Assembly (NCBI GenBank): GCA_017539905.1
Contig: JAFYBZ010000028.1
Coordinates: 1 to 58,141 of the forward strand
Reading direction: 5' to 3'
DNA: 58,141 bases
Source of the DNA: Clostridia bacterium
GTDB lineage: Bacteria > Bacillota > Clostridia > TANB77 > UBA1234
Shown: in pieces, positions 43,948 to 52,232 of the stretch
Layout of the letters: every line of letters starts with the position of its first letter
How positions within the stretch are numbered: position 1 is the first letter of the stretch
The notes under the pieces: model-generated
The model's database searches: none
Seen by the model: the letters and a program-made list of their open reading frames with translations, nothing else
Told to the model about the DNA's origin: nothing
Translations under genes and position numbers: made by a program

Positions 43948-44289
43948 ATGAAATTTAGAAACCCACGAGCTACAATGACTATTGAAGGCCGACTTCCTAC
44001 AAAAGAGGACAATTTTTCTGAAGACCGCTTCTACTGTGATGACATTCAAAACATTTTTGTGAGATTTGATCCTTATAAAGACTATATTCGGGTGATTTTC
44101 CCCGGCGTATTTGAAACCGAACTCAAAATTAAATATCCTATTATGGAAGAACTTGCAAAAACTGATGCAACTATTTTGGACATCATAAAAGCAGCCTACA
44201 ACGTTGAGCATGTTACTACTGTTCCCACTTATGGATATTCTTTCTTCGGCGAAGGATTGAACTATTATATCAAATTCAAAGACGAGTAA
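43948..44289 (+). CDS. Orphan hypothetical protein
   Basis: A 113-residue soluble protein with alternating beta-like segments. No family recognised. The start is ATG 43948, nine bases after GGAGG; the ATG at 43939 overlaps that site. It carries an in-frame CGG read as Arg (in DYIRVIF) and belongs to the accessory class. Its 3' end abuts the 99-bp palindrome at 44295. Confidence 0.6.
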   Translation: MKFRNPRATMTIEGRLPTKEDNFSEDRFYCDDIQNIFVRFDPYKDYIRVIFPGVFETELKIKYPIMEELAKTDATILDIIKAAYNVEHVTTVPTYGYSFFGEGLNYYIKFKDE

Positions 44290-44294
44290 TAATG

Positions 44295-44393
44295 AACCAT
44301 AGGATGAGCTTTTTGGGGACACGTACTAAAAGTCACAAAGTTATAAACTTTGTGACTTTTAGTACGTGTCCCCAAAAAGCTCATCCTATGGTT
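44295..44393. repeat. 99-bp perfect palindrome, GGGGACACGTACT type
   Basis: Two 48-bp perfectly complementary arms (left begins AACCATAGGATGAGCTTTTT) with a 3-nt ATA loop. It holds GGGGACACGTACTAAAAGT, similar to GGGGAC repeats common in Firmicute genomes. It sits between convergent genes 43948 and 44398, so it can act as a terminator for both. The perfection of the arms implies recent insertion or strong selection. Confidence 0.9.
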
Positions 44394-44397
44394 TATT

Positions 44398-46101
44398 TTA
44401 TACTTTTAAATATGCCTGTATCAAACGTCTTATATCATCTACTCCAATTATGCTATCTCCATTCATATCTCTAACAGCTAATTCTTCATCTGTAAATTCA
44501 ACATGTCCGAAACTAACATATGCTTGGATTAGTAAACGAATATCATCAACTGTAATAATACCATCTCCATTTATATCGCCTTTAATTTCCTGAACGCCTG
44601 TGGTTTTTCCAATTGGCACAAATGCCATTACACAATTCCATGAATCACTATACTCTATATATACATCATCTCGTGTTACACCATTAACTTTAATTGTAAA
44701 ACCATCTATTTCTGTAATTTGTTTTTCTTCTGAAGTGTCTAAGCAAATAACATTCATTGGAAAGGAATAATTACTTGCTGATGGTATAATACCATACAAA
44801 ATTACATATTCATAATCTTCTCCTAATTGGTCTTCTGAGTCACCAACATACCAAAATCCTGAATCCTCTTTTCTATATAATGCAGTATTACTATCAGATA
44901 AAACTTCAGTGCCCAAAGAAGAAGTTGTATTATTTTTCACCCACGCCATAAAATCATCGCAAGTAGTATCAGCATCAAATGGAAATTCTGTTGCATCATA
45001 AATAATATCTATTGAATCTATTATATCTGATTCTAAAATGTTAATCTCCAAAGAATCACTCTTTGTAGAATCATAATTTGATGTTGCTGTAACTGTAATT
45101 GTACTAGCAGTCTCATCCCTACCTACATATAACGATTGTCCATCCATTGTTGTTTTTGTACTAGTTTTACCAGTAATTGTCCATTCGACAGTTTTATCAT
45201 CTGCAGTTCCTTCAACTGATAAATCTATATATTGGCTTTCTCCTGGATACAAACTGTTTTTACTAGTAGATATTTCAACACTATCAATAGTTAACTGAGT
45301 AGTACTAATTGTTACAGTAGATGTAGCTGTTTTACCATCGGCACTATTTGAAACAGTAACAGTAATTGTTGATGCAGTTTCATCTCCACCAATTGTTAAT
45401 AATCCAGTAGAACTTATAGTAGTACTAGAACTATTATTACCAGTAACAGTCCAGCTTAAAGTAACATCATTAATTGCTATACCTTTTACTTGGGCACTAT
45501 ATTGTTTAGTATCTCCTTTACCTAAAGTTACCTCTGAATCACTTATAAATATTTCCTCTATATAAGGAGTGTATGTATTCTTAGTAGGTTTTCCTGTAGG
45601 AATAATAACATCTAAAAATCCATCATCATAAGTTGAATATTTTATATAAACATCATTTCTATAGCTTCCATTTACTTTAACTTTAAAGTTAGTAAATTCA
45701 GTTATGCAAGTTTCATTATTAGCTGCTTTAACACTATCAGGAACATCATAATTATTATCTATGTGCAATCCAACTCCTAAGCCATATGTTGTATTTTCAT
45801 TAAGATTCTCTACTGAATAATAACTAGTTGGTCCCCAAAATTCATCATAATAAAATTGAAATGCTTGTGAATTAGAATCTGTATACATTGTAAGACCAGT
45901 AGTATTACATGTAACGTAGTTTTGAATAACATAGTGTAATTCATCAAGTGTCCACATTGTATCTGGACTAACTATAGTAGTATCATAGCTTATATTTACT
46001 TCGTTAACAATTGTATTCGCAAAAGCTACTTGCCCAACCATAACAAACACTATTAAAAGAATACTTAATAATAAAACACTTTTTAATTTACTGAATATCA
46101 T
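44398..46101 (-). CDS. Secreted Ig-like protein with C-terminal dockerin
   Basis: A 567-residue exported protein. A signal peptide (about residues 6-28, LLLSILLIVFVMVGQVAFA) is followed by an N-terminal domain, two Big_2-like Ig domains (about 190-275 and 280-365, with SVEISTSKNSLYPGESQYID), and a further domain resembling the first (internal duplication: both begin SIDIIYDAT/VNISYDTT and end in DVYIEYSD/DVYIKYST). A C-terminal dockerin has two EF-hand-like repeats (GDINGDGIITVDDIRLLIQA and DMNGDSIIGVDDIRRLIQA). Dockerins dock onto cohesins of cellulosome-like scaffolds. No catalytic domain or cohesin is visible. No in-frame CGG. Confidence 0.85.
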   Translation of the reverse strand: MIFSKLKSVLLLSILLIVFVMVGQVAFANTIVNEVNISYDTTIVSPDTMWTLDELHYVIQNYVTCNTTGLTMYTDSNSQAFQFYYDEFWGPTSYYSVENLNENTTYGLGVGLHIDNNYDVPDSVKAANNETCITEFTNFKVKVNGSYRNDVYIKYSTYDDGFLDVIIPTGKPTKNTYTPYIEEIFISDSEVTLGKGDTKQYSAQVKGIAINDVTLSWTVTGNNSSSTTISSTGLLTIGGDETASTITVTVSNSADGKTATSTVTISTTQLTIDSVEISTSKNSLYPGESQYIDLSVEGTADDKTVEWTITGKTSTKTTMDGQSLYVGRDETASTITVTATSNYDSTKSDSLEINILESDIIDSIDIIYDATEFPFDADTTCDDFMAWVKNNTTSSLGTEVLSDSNTALYRKEDSGFWYVGDSEDQLGEDYEYVILYGIIPSASNYSFPMNVICLDTSEEKQITEIDGFTIKVNGVTRDDVYIEYSDSWNCVMAFVPIGKTTGVQEIKGDINGDGIITVDDIRLLIQAYVSFGHVEFTDEELAVRDMNGDSIIGVDDIRRLIQAYLKV

Positions 46102-46123
46102 TAATAATCCCTCCTAAATAAAA

Positions 46124-47032
46124 TTATAATTCTATTTCTTTTCCACTTTCTCTTATTAATTCTTGAATTCTTTTCTTACACTTTTTCTCTTCTTTTGGTC
46201 TATACAATTCATATTTATCATGTTCAGAAAATTCTTCATCAGTTTGCAACAACTCAATAATAAAAGGATTTTCTGAATTAACCAATTCAGGATGATTCTT
46301 TATTGCCCATGTTAAATCAACATTAAACCAATGACCACCTATTTTAACTTGATTCCATGCATGTGTACTTCCATCTTTAATTGTTCCTTTAATAAACTTT
46401 GCATCAATTCCTTTAGATATTAATGCATTTCTTAGTAGTTCTGAATAGCCTTCACATACACATGTATTGTCTAATACACCACCTTCAAGATTTCTTGAAG
46501 AGACTCCTAATTCAGGGTCATTAATACCTGGCCTTACCATTGTTCTTTCATCAAATCTTATCTTGCATATTTTAGAACATACTTGCATAAAGGTAATGAT
46601 TTCACTTTTAATGTCATCTTTCGTTGCAGATTTTATATTTCCAAAAATTTCATCTATTTTATTAACAATTTTTATATATGTATCTTTTGTATATAACTGT
46701 CTTTGCCATGACCCTGTATATTCTCCACAAATTCTAATCATTGTATCATCTGGCATTTTTTCTAAGTCTTCTAAATTCAGTTTAGTTATATCTGTTATTT
46801 CAACTATCTTTTTATTCCATGCTTCTTTTTCTTCTTCACTTCCACAAAGTCTTATTATTCCATCAATAATATAAATTCTTAGTGGCTCTTTTAATGTAGC
46901 TATATAATCATCTCTTAGTCTTTTATCTTTCACTTCTCTTAAAAAATGAACCATCTCAGCTACACTAAGAGTGTTGTACTTTAATAGTTGAATTATTTTT
47001 TCATCGGTTTCTGGTATTTTATCTACTATCAT
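46124..47032 (-). CDS. Transglutaminase-like domain protein
   Basis: A 302-residue protein without a signal peptide. The C-terminal half has the transglutaminase/protease-like core: the Cys motif CVCEGYSELLRNAL (about 188), the His motif DGSTHAWNQVKI (about 222) and the Asp motif HWFNVDLTWA (about 238), giving the Cys-His-Asp triad order. The N-terminal half is helical with unknown role. Cytoplasmic by prediction. It lies 22 bp upstream of the dockerin gene in the same direction. Start at ATG 47032 after GAGGTG. Confidence 0.8.
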   Translation of the reverse strand: MIVDKIPETDEKIIQLLKYNTLSVAEMVHFLREVKDKRLRDDYIATLKEPLRIYIIDGIIRLCGSEEEKEAWNKKIVEITDITKLNLEDLEKMPDDTMIRICGEYTGSWQRQLYTKDTYIKIVNKIDEIFGNIKSATKDDIKSEIITFMQVCSKICKIRFDERTMVRPGINDPELGVSSRNLEGGVLDNTCVCEGYSELLRNALISKGIDAKFIKGTIKDGSTHAWNQVKIGGHWFNVDLTWAIKNHPELVNSENPFIIELLQTDEEFSEHDKYELYRPKEEKKCKKRIQELIRESGKEIEL

Positions 47033-47097
47033 TTTACACCTCAAACATAATAATCATAGCACAAAAAAACTTCTTTTACAATTTTGAAACATATAAA

Positions 47098-47129
47098 AAC
47101 CTCTCAGTAGCATTTGCCACTGAGAGGTT
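47098..47129 (-). terminator. Terminator of band-7 operon
   Basis: An 11-bp perfect stem (AACCTCTCAGT) followed by TTTTTATATG on the minus strand, five bases from the last stop codon. Confidence 0.85.
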
Positions 47130-47133
47130 AATT

Positions 47134-47253
47134 TTATTTGAAAGCAGTAAGTCCATTGATAAAGAAGAAAAAGAAAAATAATACAATAATAACTATGAAC
47201 AACAAAGGAATAAGAAAATCGTTATTATTATCGTTATTATTATCGTTCTTCAT
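47134..47253 (-). CDS. 39-residue membrane micro-protein
   Basis: An Asn/Asp repeat start (MKNDNNNDNNNDF) followed by a strongly hydrophobic span (LIPLLFIVIIVLFFFFFF) and a short polar tail. GAGGAG lies just upstream. The first codons overlap the end of the preceding micro-gene. Last gene of the operon starting at 49608. Confidence 0.65.
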   Translation of the reverse strand: MKNDNNNDNNNDFLIPLLFIVIIVLFFFFFFINGLTAFK

Positions 47254-47389
47254 CACTATCTCCTCTTTTATGATTAATAGGAATCGGATTATGAATTAAC
47301 GGTCTTCTTAGATTATCATCTGGACTGACAAGACATGCAGCAAGAATACATATTGCAATACCAATAATTCCTAATACTGCTGAGATCAT
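47240..47389 (-). CDS. 49-residue membrane micro-protein
   Basis: An N-terminal span (MISAVLGIIGIAICILAACL) followed by a polar tail rich in Asn, Arg and Glu. GGAGG lies upstream of ATG 47389. It overlaps the next micro-gene by 14 bp. The C-A-C-L region could suggest lipidation, but the context is not a clear lipobox. Confidence 0.6.
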   Translation of the reverse strand: MISAVLGIIGIAICILAACLVSPDDNLRRPLIHNPIPINHKRGDSDEER

Positions 47390-47405
47390 ATTTCAGTCCT
47401 CCATT

Positions 47406-48632
47406 TTACTGAGCGGCAGGTTCACCTGATGCAGCAAATCCAGGAATAAGTCCCTTCAAGAGATCAGCAAGATTAGTGAATGTAAATCCGCCAATTCCGT
47501 CAAAGGAATATCCACTCCAGTGTTCTGCCCACTTACCCTGAACATCAGCTTCAATCTGTTTTACCTTAAGATCAATCAGCTGAGGATTCTGTTTGTAGGC
47601 TTCACCCTGTGCCTTTATTGCTTCAGCTTCAGCTTCACCCTGTTTTACAGTTGCTTCAGCGCTCGCAGTTGCCTGAGTTACTTTCACAGAAGCATCCGCA
47701 TCGGCCTGAATCTTTTTGACTTCGGCATCATTATCTGCTTTGATTTTTGCAACCTGAGCAGCATTTTCTGCCTCAATCTTTTTGACCGTTGCAGCATTCT
47801 CAGCTTCAATCTTCTTAACATCTGCCTGCGCCTGTGCCTGAGTCTTCAAAACAGCCGCTTCGCCTTCTGCTTTGATTTTATTAGCTGCTGCTTCCTGCTC
47901 GTTGACCTGTTGCTGGAGTGTAGCTTTTTCACGATTCATTCTCAGCTGCGCCTGTTCTTTAATTGCATTTTCATAAGAATCAGGTGCTACTAAGTCATCG
48001 ATAGTGAATGAATCAATCACAAGCGGAAGCGCTGCAACAGATGCCTTGAAGTGCTCGCCGGACTGCTCGCCGATCATCTTCTTGTTCTCCATGACCTGTG
48101 CTGTCGTGTAAGAGCCTATCACACTTTCGATAGAATTACGGGAAACTGTTTTTAAAAGCTTTATAATTCTATCGGAGCGTACCTGCTCATTGCCGTACAG
48201 TGCGATATATTCATCCATCTTGGTAGTATCGATGTGAACACCGATGGTGGCCACGACCGTGATATAGTCTTTTTCAGTCGTCTGCGCACCATATATGTCA
48301 TCCTTGGCTTCGCCCTCAGAGAAGGTTATCACCTGGATTGTCGTATCCCAGATATGTATTTTTGCCCAGGGTGCTACAAAGTTGTAGCCTACTTTCAAGT
48401 CAGAGCCAGATCCACTCAGTTGATAAGCAATACCAACTTTACCAGGAGCCAGTGTGACTACGAAAGACCACAGCACAAATACAATTGCGACAACAATTCC
48501 TGCAAATCCACAAATCCGTGTAATCTTTCCCTGTTTTTCATATTCGCTGTCTTTCTTTGCAAACCTGGCACCAATGATGATAGCAACGATACCGAGCACC
48601 GCAATGATTATTCCCAGAACGAACTTGAACAT
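47406..48632 (-). CDS. SPFH/band-7 domain protein
   Basis: A 408-residue stomatin/flotillin-like scaffold predicted to organise membrane microdomains. Two N-terminal spans (about 2-20 and 40-65) precede the SPFH domain (about 70-220, GKVGIAYQLSGSGSDLKVG, with IDTTKMDEYIALYG). A long Ala/Glu/Lys/Gln heptad coiled coil (about 225-345) includes repeated KKIEAENAA units, and the C-terminus is Gly/Phe-rich. The ATG follows AGGAGG. Codon use is GC-richer than core genes, with one in-frame CGG (KITRICG). It sits in an operon with small membrane proteins on both sides, a possible multi-subunit membrane assembly. Confidence 0.85.
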   Translation of the reverse strand: MFKFVLGIIIAVLGIVAIIIGARFAKKDSEYEKQGKITRICGFAGIVVAIVFVLWSFVVTLAPGKVGIAYQLSGSGSDLKVGYNFVAPWAKIHIWDTTIQVITFSEGEAKDDIYGAQTTEKDYITVVATIGVHIDTTKMDEYIALYGNEQVRSDRIIKLLKTVSRNSIESVIGSYTTAQVMENKKMIGEQSGEHFKASVAALPLVIDSFTIDDLVAPDSYENAIKEQAQLRMNREKATLQQQVNEQEAAANKIKAEGEAAVLKTQAQAQADVKKIEAENAATVKKIEAENAAQVAKIKADNDAEVKKIQADADASVKVTQATASAEATVKQGEAEAEAIKAQGEAYKQNPQLIDLKVKQIEADVQGKWAEHWSGYSFDGIGGFTFTNLADLLKGLIPGFAASGEPAAQ

Positions 48633-48675
48633 TATTATATCCTCCTATAATGTCATGTTGGACAATTGATTAGTT

Positions 48676-48894
48676 TTAAATTGCTATGATGTCTTCATCC
48701 AATTCAACAATTGGACTACAAGTTGATTCGTCTTCCTCAAACACCTGAACCTGCTCCGTGGCAGGTTCATCCACATAGTCTTCTGTATCACTACCTATTT
48801 TTATAGTCCCTGTAAACATGAGATATAATATACCCACAAAGAATACAATGACTATGAGCCTTTCAATCAGGCTGACTCCATCTTCGTTATTCAT
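48676..48894 (-). CDS. 72-residue single-span membrane protein
   Basis: A short N-terminus, one span (about residues 10-30, LIERLIVIVFFVGILYLMF) and an acidic tail. GAAGGAGG precedes ATG 48894, which overlaps the stop codon of the upstream gene by four bases. Function unknown; operon partner of the band-7 protein. Confidence 0.65.
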   Translation of the reverse strand: MNNEDGVSLIERLIVIVFFVGILYLMFTGTIKIGSDTEDYVDEPATEQVQVFEEDESTCSPIVELDEDIIAI

Positions 48895-49346
48895 GGCAAA
48901 CCTCCTTCATCATCGTCATATGTCAAAGGGAGTAATTGTGCTCTTTTGAAGAATGGCTGTTCCTTGATATAGTCAAACAAAATCATTCTTGAAAACCTTG
49001 TTTTCCTATAATAGGAGTCAATCAATTCTTCGTAGGTAAACTTTTCTCCACAGCAACGACAAACTACTTTTTCATCTTCAGACTTTGGGCAAGGAGCATC
49101 GTGACCAAACTGAGTACAAAGCTTCACAAGTTCTTTTTGAGCTTTTTTGAAATTGAACTTGTTCTGCTTATCGTCTTTGTCGCAACTAGCTCTCATGCTA
49201 TCGAGCAATCTTTGTTTTCTCTGATAATAGTAGAACGTTGCTGTTTCATTACACTGTTGCTGTATTCCCAGGAATACTTTTTCTAAAACATCTCTTTCAA
49301 GTTTTAGATCCCGGACTTCCTTGTAGGAAATATAACCTTCATCCAT
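48891..49346 (-). CDS. Zinc-ribbon-containing hypothetical protein
   Basis: A 151-residue soluble protein. A helical N-terminal half (about 1-80, coiled-coil-like) is followed by a candidate zinc site at about 90-108 (CTQFGHDAPCPKSE..CRCCGEKFTYEEL). One in-frame CGG (EVRDLKL). Its start overlaps the stop codon of the preceding gene, so it is translationally coupled. No family recognised. Confidence 0.55.
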   Translation of the reverse strand: MDEGYISYKEVRDLKLERDVLEKVFLGIQQQCNETATFYYYQRKQRLLDSMRASCDKDDKQNKFNFKKAQKELVKLCTQFGHDAPCPKSEDEKVVCRCCGEKFTYEELIDSYYRKTRFSRMILFDYIKEQPFFKRAQLLPLTYDDDEGGLP

Positions 49347-49608
49347 CGTCTTCCTCTTTCTCCTTTTTTGTATATTCTTTTTTTATCTTTTCCAGGTACG
49401 AGTCGCATGCTTTATAGGAGACATCATGATTAGTGATAATCGCCACAACAGCACCCACCAGCATAAGAACAACAATAATAGTAATGATCCAGTGAAGAAT
49501 TGTAGTAGAAAGGAATTTCAGGATTTGTTTACCCCAGAGAAAATGAACCACAGCCAATGCTACTGACACCCCCAAAAAGATGATTTGGTTTCTCCGTTTC
49601 TGTTCCAT
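49339..49608 (-). CDS. Small two-span membrane protein
   Basis: An 89-residue protein with two spans (about residues 9-26 and 36-58), then a basic/acidic tail (KIKKEYTKKEKEE). Start at ATG 49608 after GAAGGAGG; the longer reading lacks a site. First gene of the band-7 operon, driven by the promoter at 49664-49692. One in-frame CGG (QKRRNQ). Confidence 0.6.
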   Translation of the reverse strand: MEQKRRNQIIFLGVSVALAVVHFLWGKQILKFLSTTILHWIITIIVVLMLVGAVVAIITNHDVSYKACDSYLEKIKKEYTKKEKEEDDG

Positions 49609-49663
49609 AGTTTTGCCTCCTTCATAATTGCAAAGGTTGATATATAGGGATTTTTCCTTAGGC

Positions 49664-49692
49664 ATTATATCACAGATTTACATAAAATTCAA
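49664..49692 (-). promoter_or_regulatory. Promoter of band-7 operon, TTATGTAAA spacer type
   Basis: TTGAAT (49687-49692), 17-bp spacer with TTATGTAAA and ending CTGTGA, perfect TATAAT (49664-49669). Confidence 0.8.
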
Positions 49693-49701
49693 GCCCTTGT
49701 A

Positions 49702-49730
49702 TTGCATTTTATGTAAATTTATGATATGAT
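49702..49730 (+). promoter_or_regulatory. Promoter of telA-like gene, TTATGTAAA spacer type
   Basis: TTGCAT (49702-49707), 17-bp spacer with TTATGTAAA, TATGAT (49725-49730). Divergent from the band-7 promoter, with 13-bp mirror-image arms at 49676-49688 and 49706-49718. Confidence 0.8.
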
Positions 49731-49784
49731 TAGCCTGTAAAAAACATTGATATTTCAACCTTTTTGTTAAGGGAGGGAGATAAA

Positions 49785-50459
49785 TTGGCAGATATTGTTA
49801 TGATAGATGAGACTGAATTCACGGCTCAAGAATTAGCCCAAGCAAATGACCTAGTCGAACAAATCGATATCTTTGATTTAAACCTAGTGCTCAATTATGG
49901 AACTAATCCTCAAAAAAAGCTTTCTGAATCTTCTGATAAGATCTTACATCAGGTTAGCGCAGATGATATAAAGAAAATAAATGAAACATTTGATTCTTTG
50001 ACAGCTTGTTTTGATTCCTTACGGAGCAAATTTGCAAATCGTATAAGAATAAAAGAAGATATTCAAGGACTCACAGCTAGGCTTCGTGAATTTCAACTTA
50101 TTATCATGCAAGATATGGATGTTCTAAACAAAATTCTAAAGACCAACAAAAAATACTATAAAGAAATCTCTCTTTATATTTTAGCTGGTCAAAAAAGAAT
50201 TAAGCAATTTGAGAATAATCCAAATGCACGCGAAGCACTTGATACTTTCAAAAGAAGGCTCAATAACCTTTCTGTTTCTCGTACTGTTGTAATGCAGACA
50301 ATTGCACAAATTGAATTGATACTCTCAACCGATTCAGCAGTGTTAGAACGTATCAATACAGTATTAAATGTAACTGTTCCTCTTTTGAAAAACCAATTAA
50401 CTATCAGCAATATAATCACTGCAAAAGAAACTATTGCAAAGTTAAAGAACACTCCGTGA
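49785..50459 (+). CDS. TelA-like toxic-anion-resistance protein
   Basis: A 224-residue, entirely helical protein matching the TelA/KlaA family in its central part (REFQLIIMQDMDVLNKIL, YYKEISLYILAGQKRIKQFE, ALDTFKRRLNNLSVSR). It is shorter than typical TelA proteins (about 350). Start is TTG 49785 after GGGAGGGAG. TelA proteins are linked to tellurite and envelope-stress resistance and often neighbour XpaC-like genes, as here. One in-frame CGG (SLRSKF). Confidence 0.7.
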   Translation: MADIVMIDETEFTAQELAQANDLVEQIDIFDLNLVLNYGTNPQKKLSESSDKILHQVSADDIKKINETFDSLTACFDSLRSKFANRIRIKEDIQGLTARLREFQLIIMQDMDVLNKILKTNKKYYKEISLYILAGQKRIKQFENNPNAREALDTFKRRLNNLSVSRTVVMQTIAQIELILSTDSAVLERINTVLNVTVPLLKNQLTISNIITAKETIAKLKNTP

Positions 50460-50479
50460 GAAATTTCTCACGGAGTGTT
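50448..50479. terminator. Perfect 32-bp palindromic terminator
   Basis: AACACTCCGTGAGAAA and its complement, containing the stop codon of the telA-like gene, then TTTTGTTTT on the plus strand. It can also end the convergent VWA operon. Confidence 0.85.
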
Positions 50480-50484
50480 TTGTT

Positions 50485-52155
50485 TTAGGTTTGCGCATCA
50501 AACAGTGATTTCAGAATATATCCTACATCATCGGTCGATGCATTAATAGAAACACCATTGTTGATTTTTGCAATAGATTCCAGTTCTTTGAGATTTGCTT
50601 CGTATCCAATTGTATAAATCGGAATATCGAAAGCATCAATCAGGCATTTTACAGTACTAAGGCTATATCCACTCTCAGTATAACCATCGCTTAAGAGGAA
50701 TATCATAGGAATAGTATCAGGATTCTTTCTATAGTATGTATCAAGAAGCTTGAGTGCATGAAGCAACGCATTATTTGTAGCAGTGCCCCCGCCACTTTTA
50801 AGATTGCGAATGCTTCCAGCAAATAGTTCTTGCTGCTCAGTGTTAAAAACTCCCAGAGGAAGATTTAAATACACATCATGTGTGAAAGTGATAAGTCCTA
50901 CAAGATTATCTTCTCCAACATACTGCATAGCATTTAGAGCAGATTCTTTAAGCGCGTCTATTTTTCTGCCACCCATACTTCCTGAGATGTCGCATACAAA
51001 ATAGACAGCAACTTTTTTACCAGACTTCTTTTCAACTTTCCAGTAATCAAGAACTTCACTGATAAGACCTTCGTAAGCACCTGCATTTACCTTTGAAGAA
51101 TATTCAGCATTCTGATTAAATCCACTGAAATTTGCCATTTCTTTGATTTCACTTTCCTCAAATACTTTTGCAAACTCACTGAGCACTATTACTTCTTCTT
51201 CACTTACATTACCAACAGAGTACAAAGGATAATCATGTCTTACTCCAAAAGGAATAAATTCAAAATCATTCAACGAAGAATCATTTTTGAATGCTTCATA
51301 CTCCATTACAAATCCGTCAGTCTGTCCTCTATTGACAGATTCCTTGAGCTGCGTGGAAGAATAAGCAACAGTTGCTTTGCTTTGGAACGCTCCAAAGTCA
51401 GTGGTTGCTTCCATGCTGAAAGGATTGGTGCTGTCAAAGTACGAAAGCATAGAAATTACAAAGTTGAGTCCTGAAGGATTATTAGTAGGATTCGGATATC
51501 CAATTTTAATCTCATCATTCATCACAGCTTTGAATACTACATCAAACTGATTTTCACTTTCACTTACTTTGATTTTTTTTGCAACATCCTTTTTAAGTAC
51601 AATGCCAATTGTATTTCCTACAAGCTTATCTGAAACTTTACTTACCTTAATGCCACTTTCTTTAAGCATCAGTCCATAAAGTTCATTAGAAGCAATGTAG
51701 CCCTTCGGAAGATAAGTTCCAGACTTAATAAAGTCGTTTGCAAGTGAAGACTCCAAGATACGAATTGTTACTGAAGAATTTCCAGCATGCTCTTCGTTAT
51801 ACTTACAAGCTGCACTTTCAACTACTTTATTAATTGTACTGTTGTTATCTTCGAGAGGAAGAAATACTTCAACATTGTTAGGTGCCGTACCAACTACGAC
51901 TGGATCATAACTACTGATGTCAGGAAGTTCGTACATAATAGCCTGACTAGAATCATTCTTAACTGTCTTAGCAGGAATCTCTCCTTTAATAGGAGTAACT
52001 TCTGTAAGATCAATTTTCAAACTATCAATGTAAGAAATGACATTATCGTAGTTGACATCTTCGGGCTTGAAAGAAACTCTATCACATCCCGAAAGAACAA
52101 TTGTAAATGCGATGACCATCGCAATCAACATAGAGATATTATTCCGCCTTTTCAT
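50485..52155 (-). CDS. Lipoprotein with solute-binding and von Willebrand A domains
   Basis: A 556-residue lipoprotein. The signal peptide ends in the lipobox VLSGC (Cys about 22). The middle part (about 70-330) looks like a type II extracytoplasmic solute-binding fold (VEVFLPLEDNNSTINKVVES; IGYPNPTNNPSGLNFV). The C-terminal VWA domain (about 355-550) has the metal site DISGSMG and a conserved LLSDGYTESG. It is last in a run with an ABC ATPase, permease and SBP/OmpA fusion. Suggests a sensing or adhesion module on the cell surface. Start at ATG 52155 after GGAGG. One in-frame CGG (MKRRNN). Confidence 0.75.
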   Translation of the reverse strand: MKRRNNISMLIAMVIAFTIVLSGCDRVSFKPEDVNYDNVISYIDSLKIDLTEVTPIKGEIPAKTVKNDSSQAIMYELPDISSYDPVVVGTAPNNVEVFLPLEDNNSTINKVVESAACKYNEEHAGNSSVTIRILESSLANDFIKSGTYLPKGYIASNELYGLMLKESGIKVSKVSDKLVGNTIGIVLKKDVAKKIKVSESENQFDVVFKAVMNDEIKIGYPNPTNNPSGLNFVISMLSYFDSTNPFSMEATTDFGAFQSKATVAYSSTQLKESVNRGQTDGFVMEYEAFKNDSSLNDFEFIPFGVRHDYPLYSVGNVSEEEVIVLSEFAKVFEESEIKEMANFSGFNQNAEYSSKVNAGAYEGLISEVLDYWKVEKKSGKKVAVYFVCDISGSMGGRKIDALKESALNAMQYVGEDNLVGLITFTHDVYLNLPLGVFNTEQQELFAGSIRNLKSGGGTATNNALLHALKLLDTYYRKNPDTIPMIFLLSDGYTESGYSLSTVKCLIDAFDIPIYTIGYEANLKELESIAKINNGVSINASTDDVGYILKSLFDAQT

Positions 52156-52232
52156 TTTCCTAACCTCCATTTCACGTTGTTTTGTTATAATGTAGCGGAT
52201 GGCATCTTTATGACATCCGCTACAAGTAAACT

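Noticed and set aside
47520..48650. Plus-strand open frames opposite the band-7 gene
   Set aside because: Antisense of a repetitive Ala/Glu/Lys coiled coil, which naturally opens the opposite frame. No start signals.
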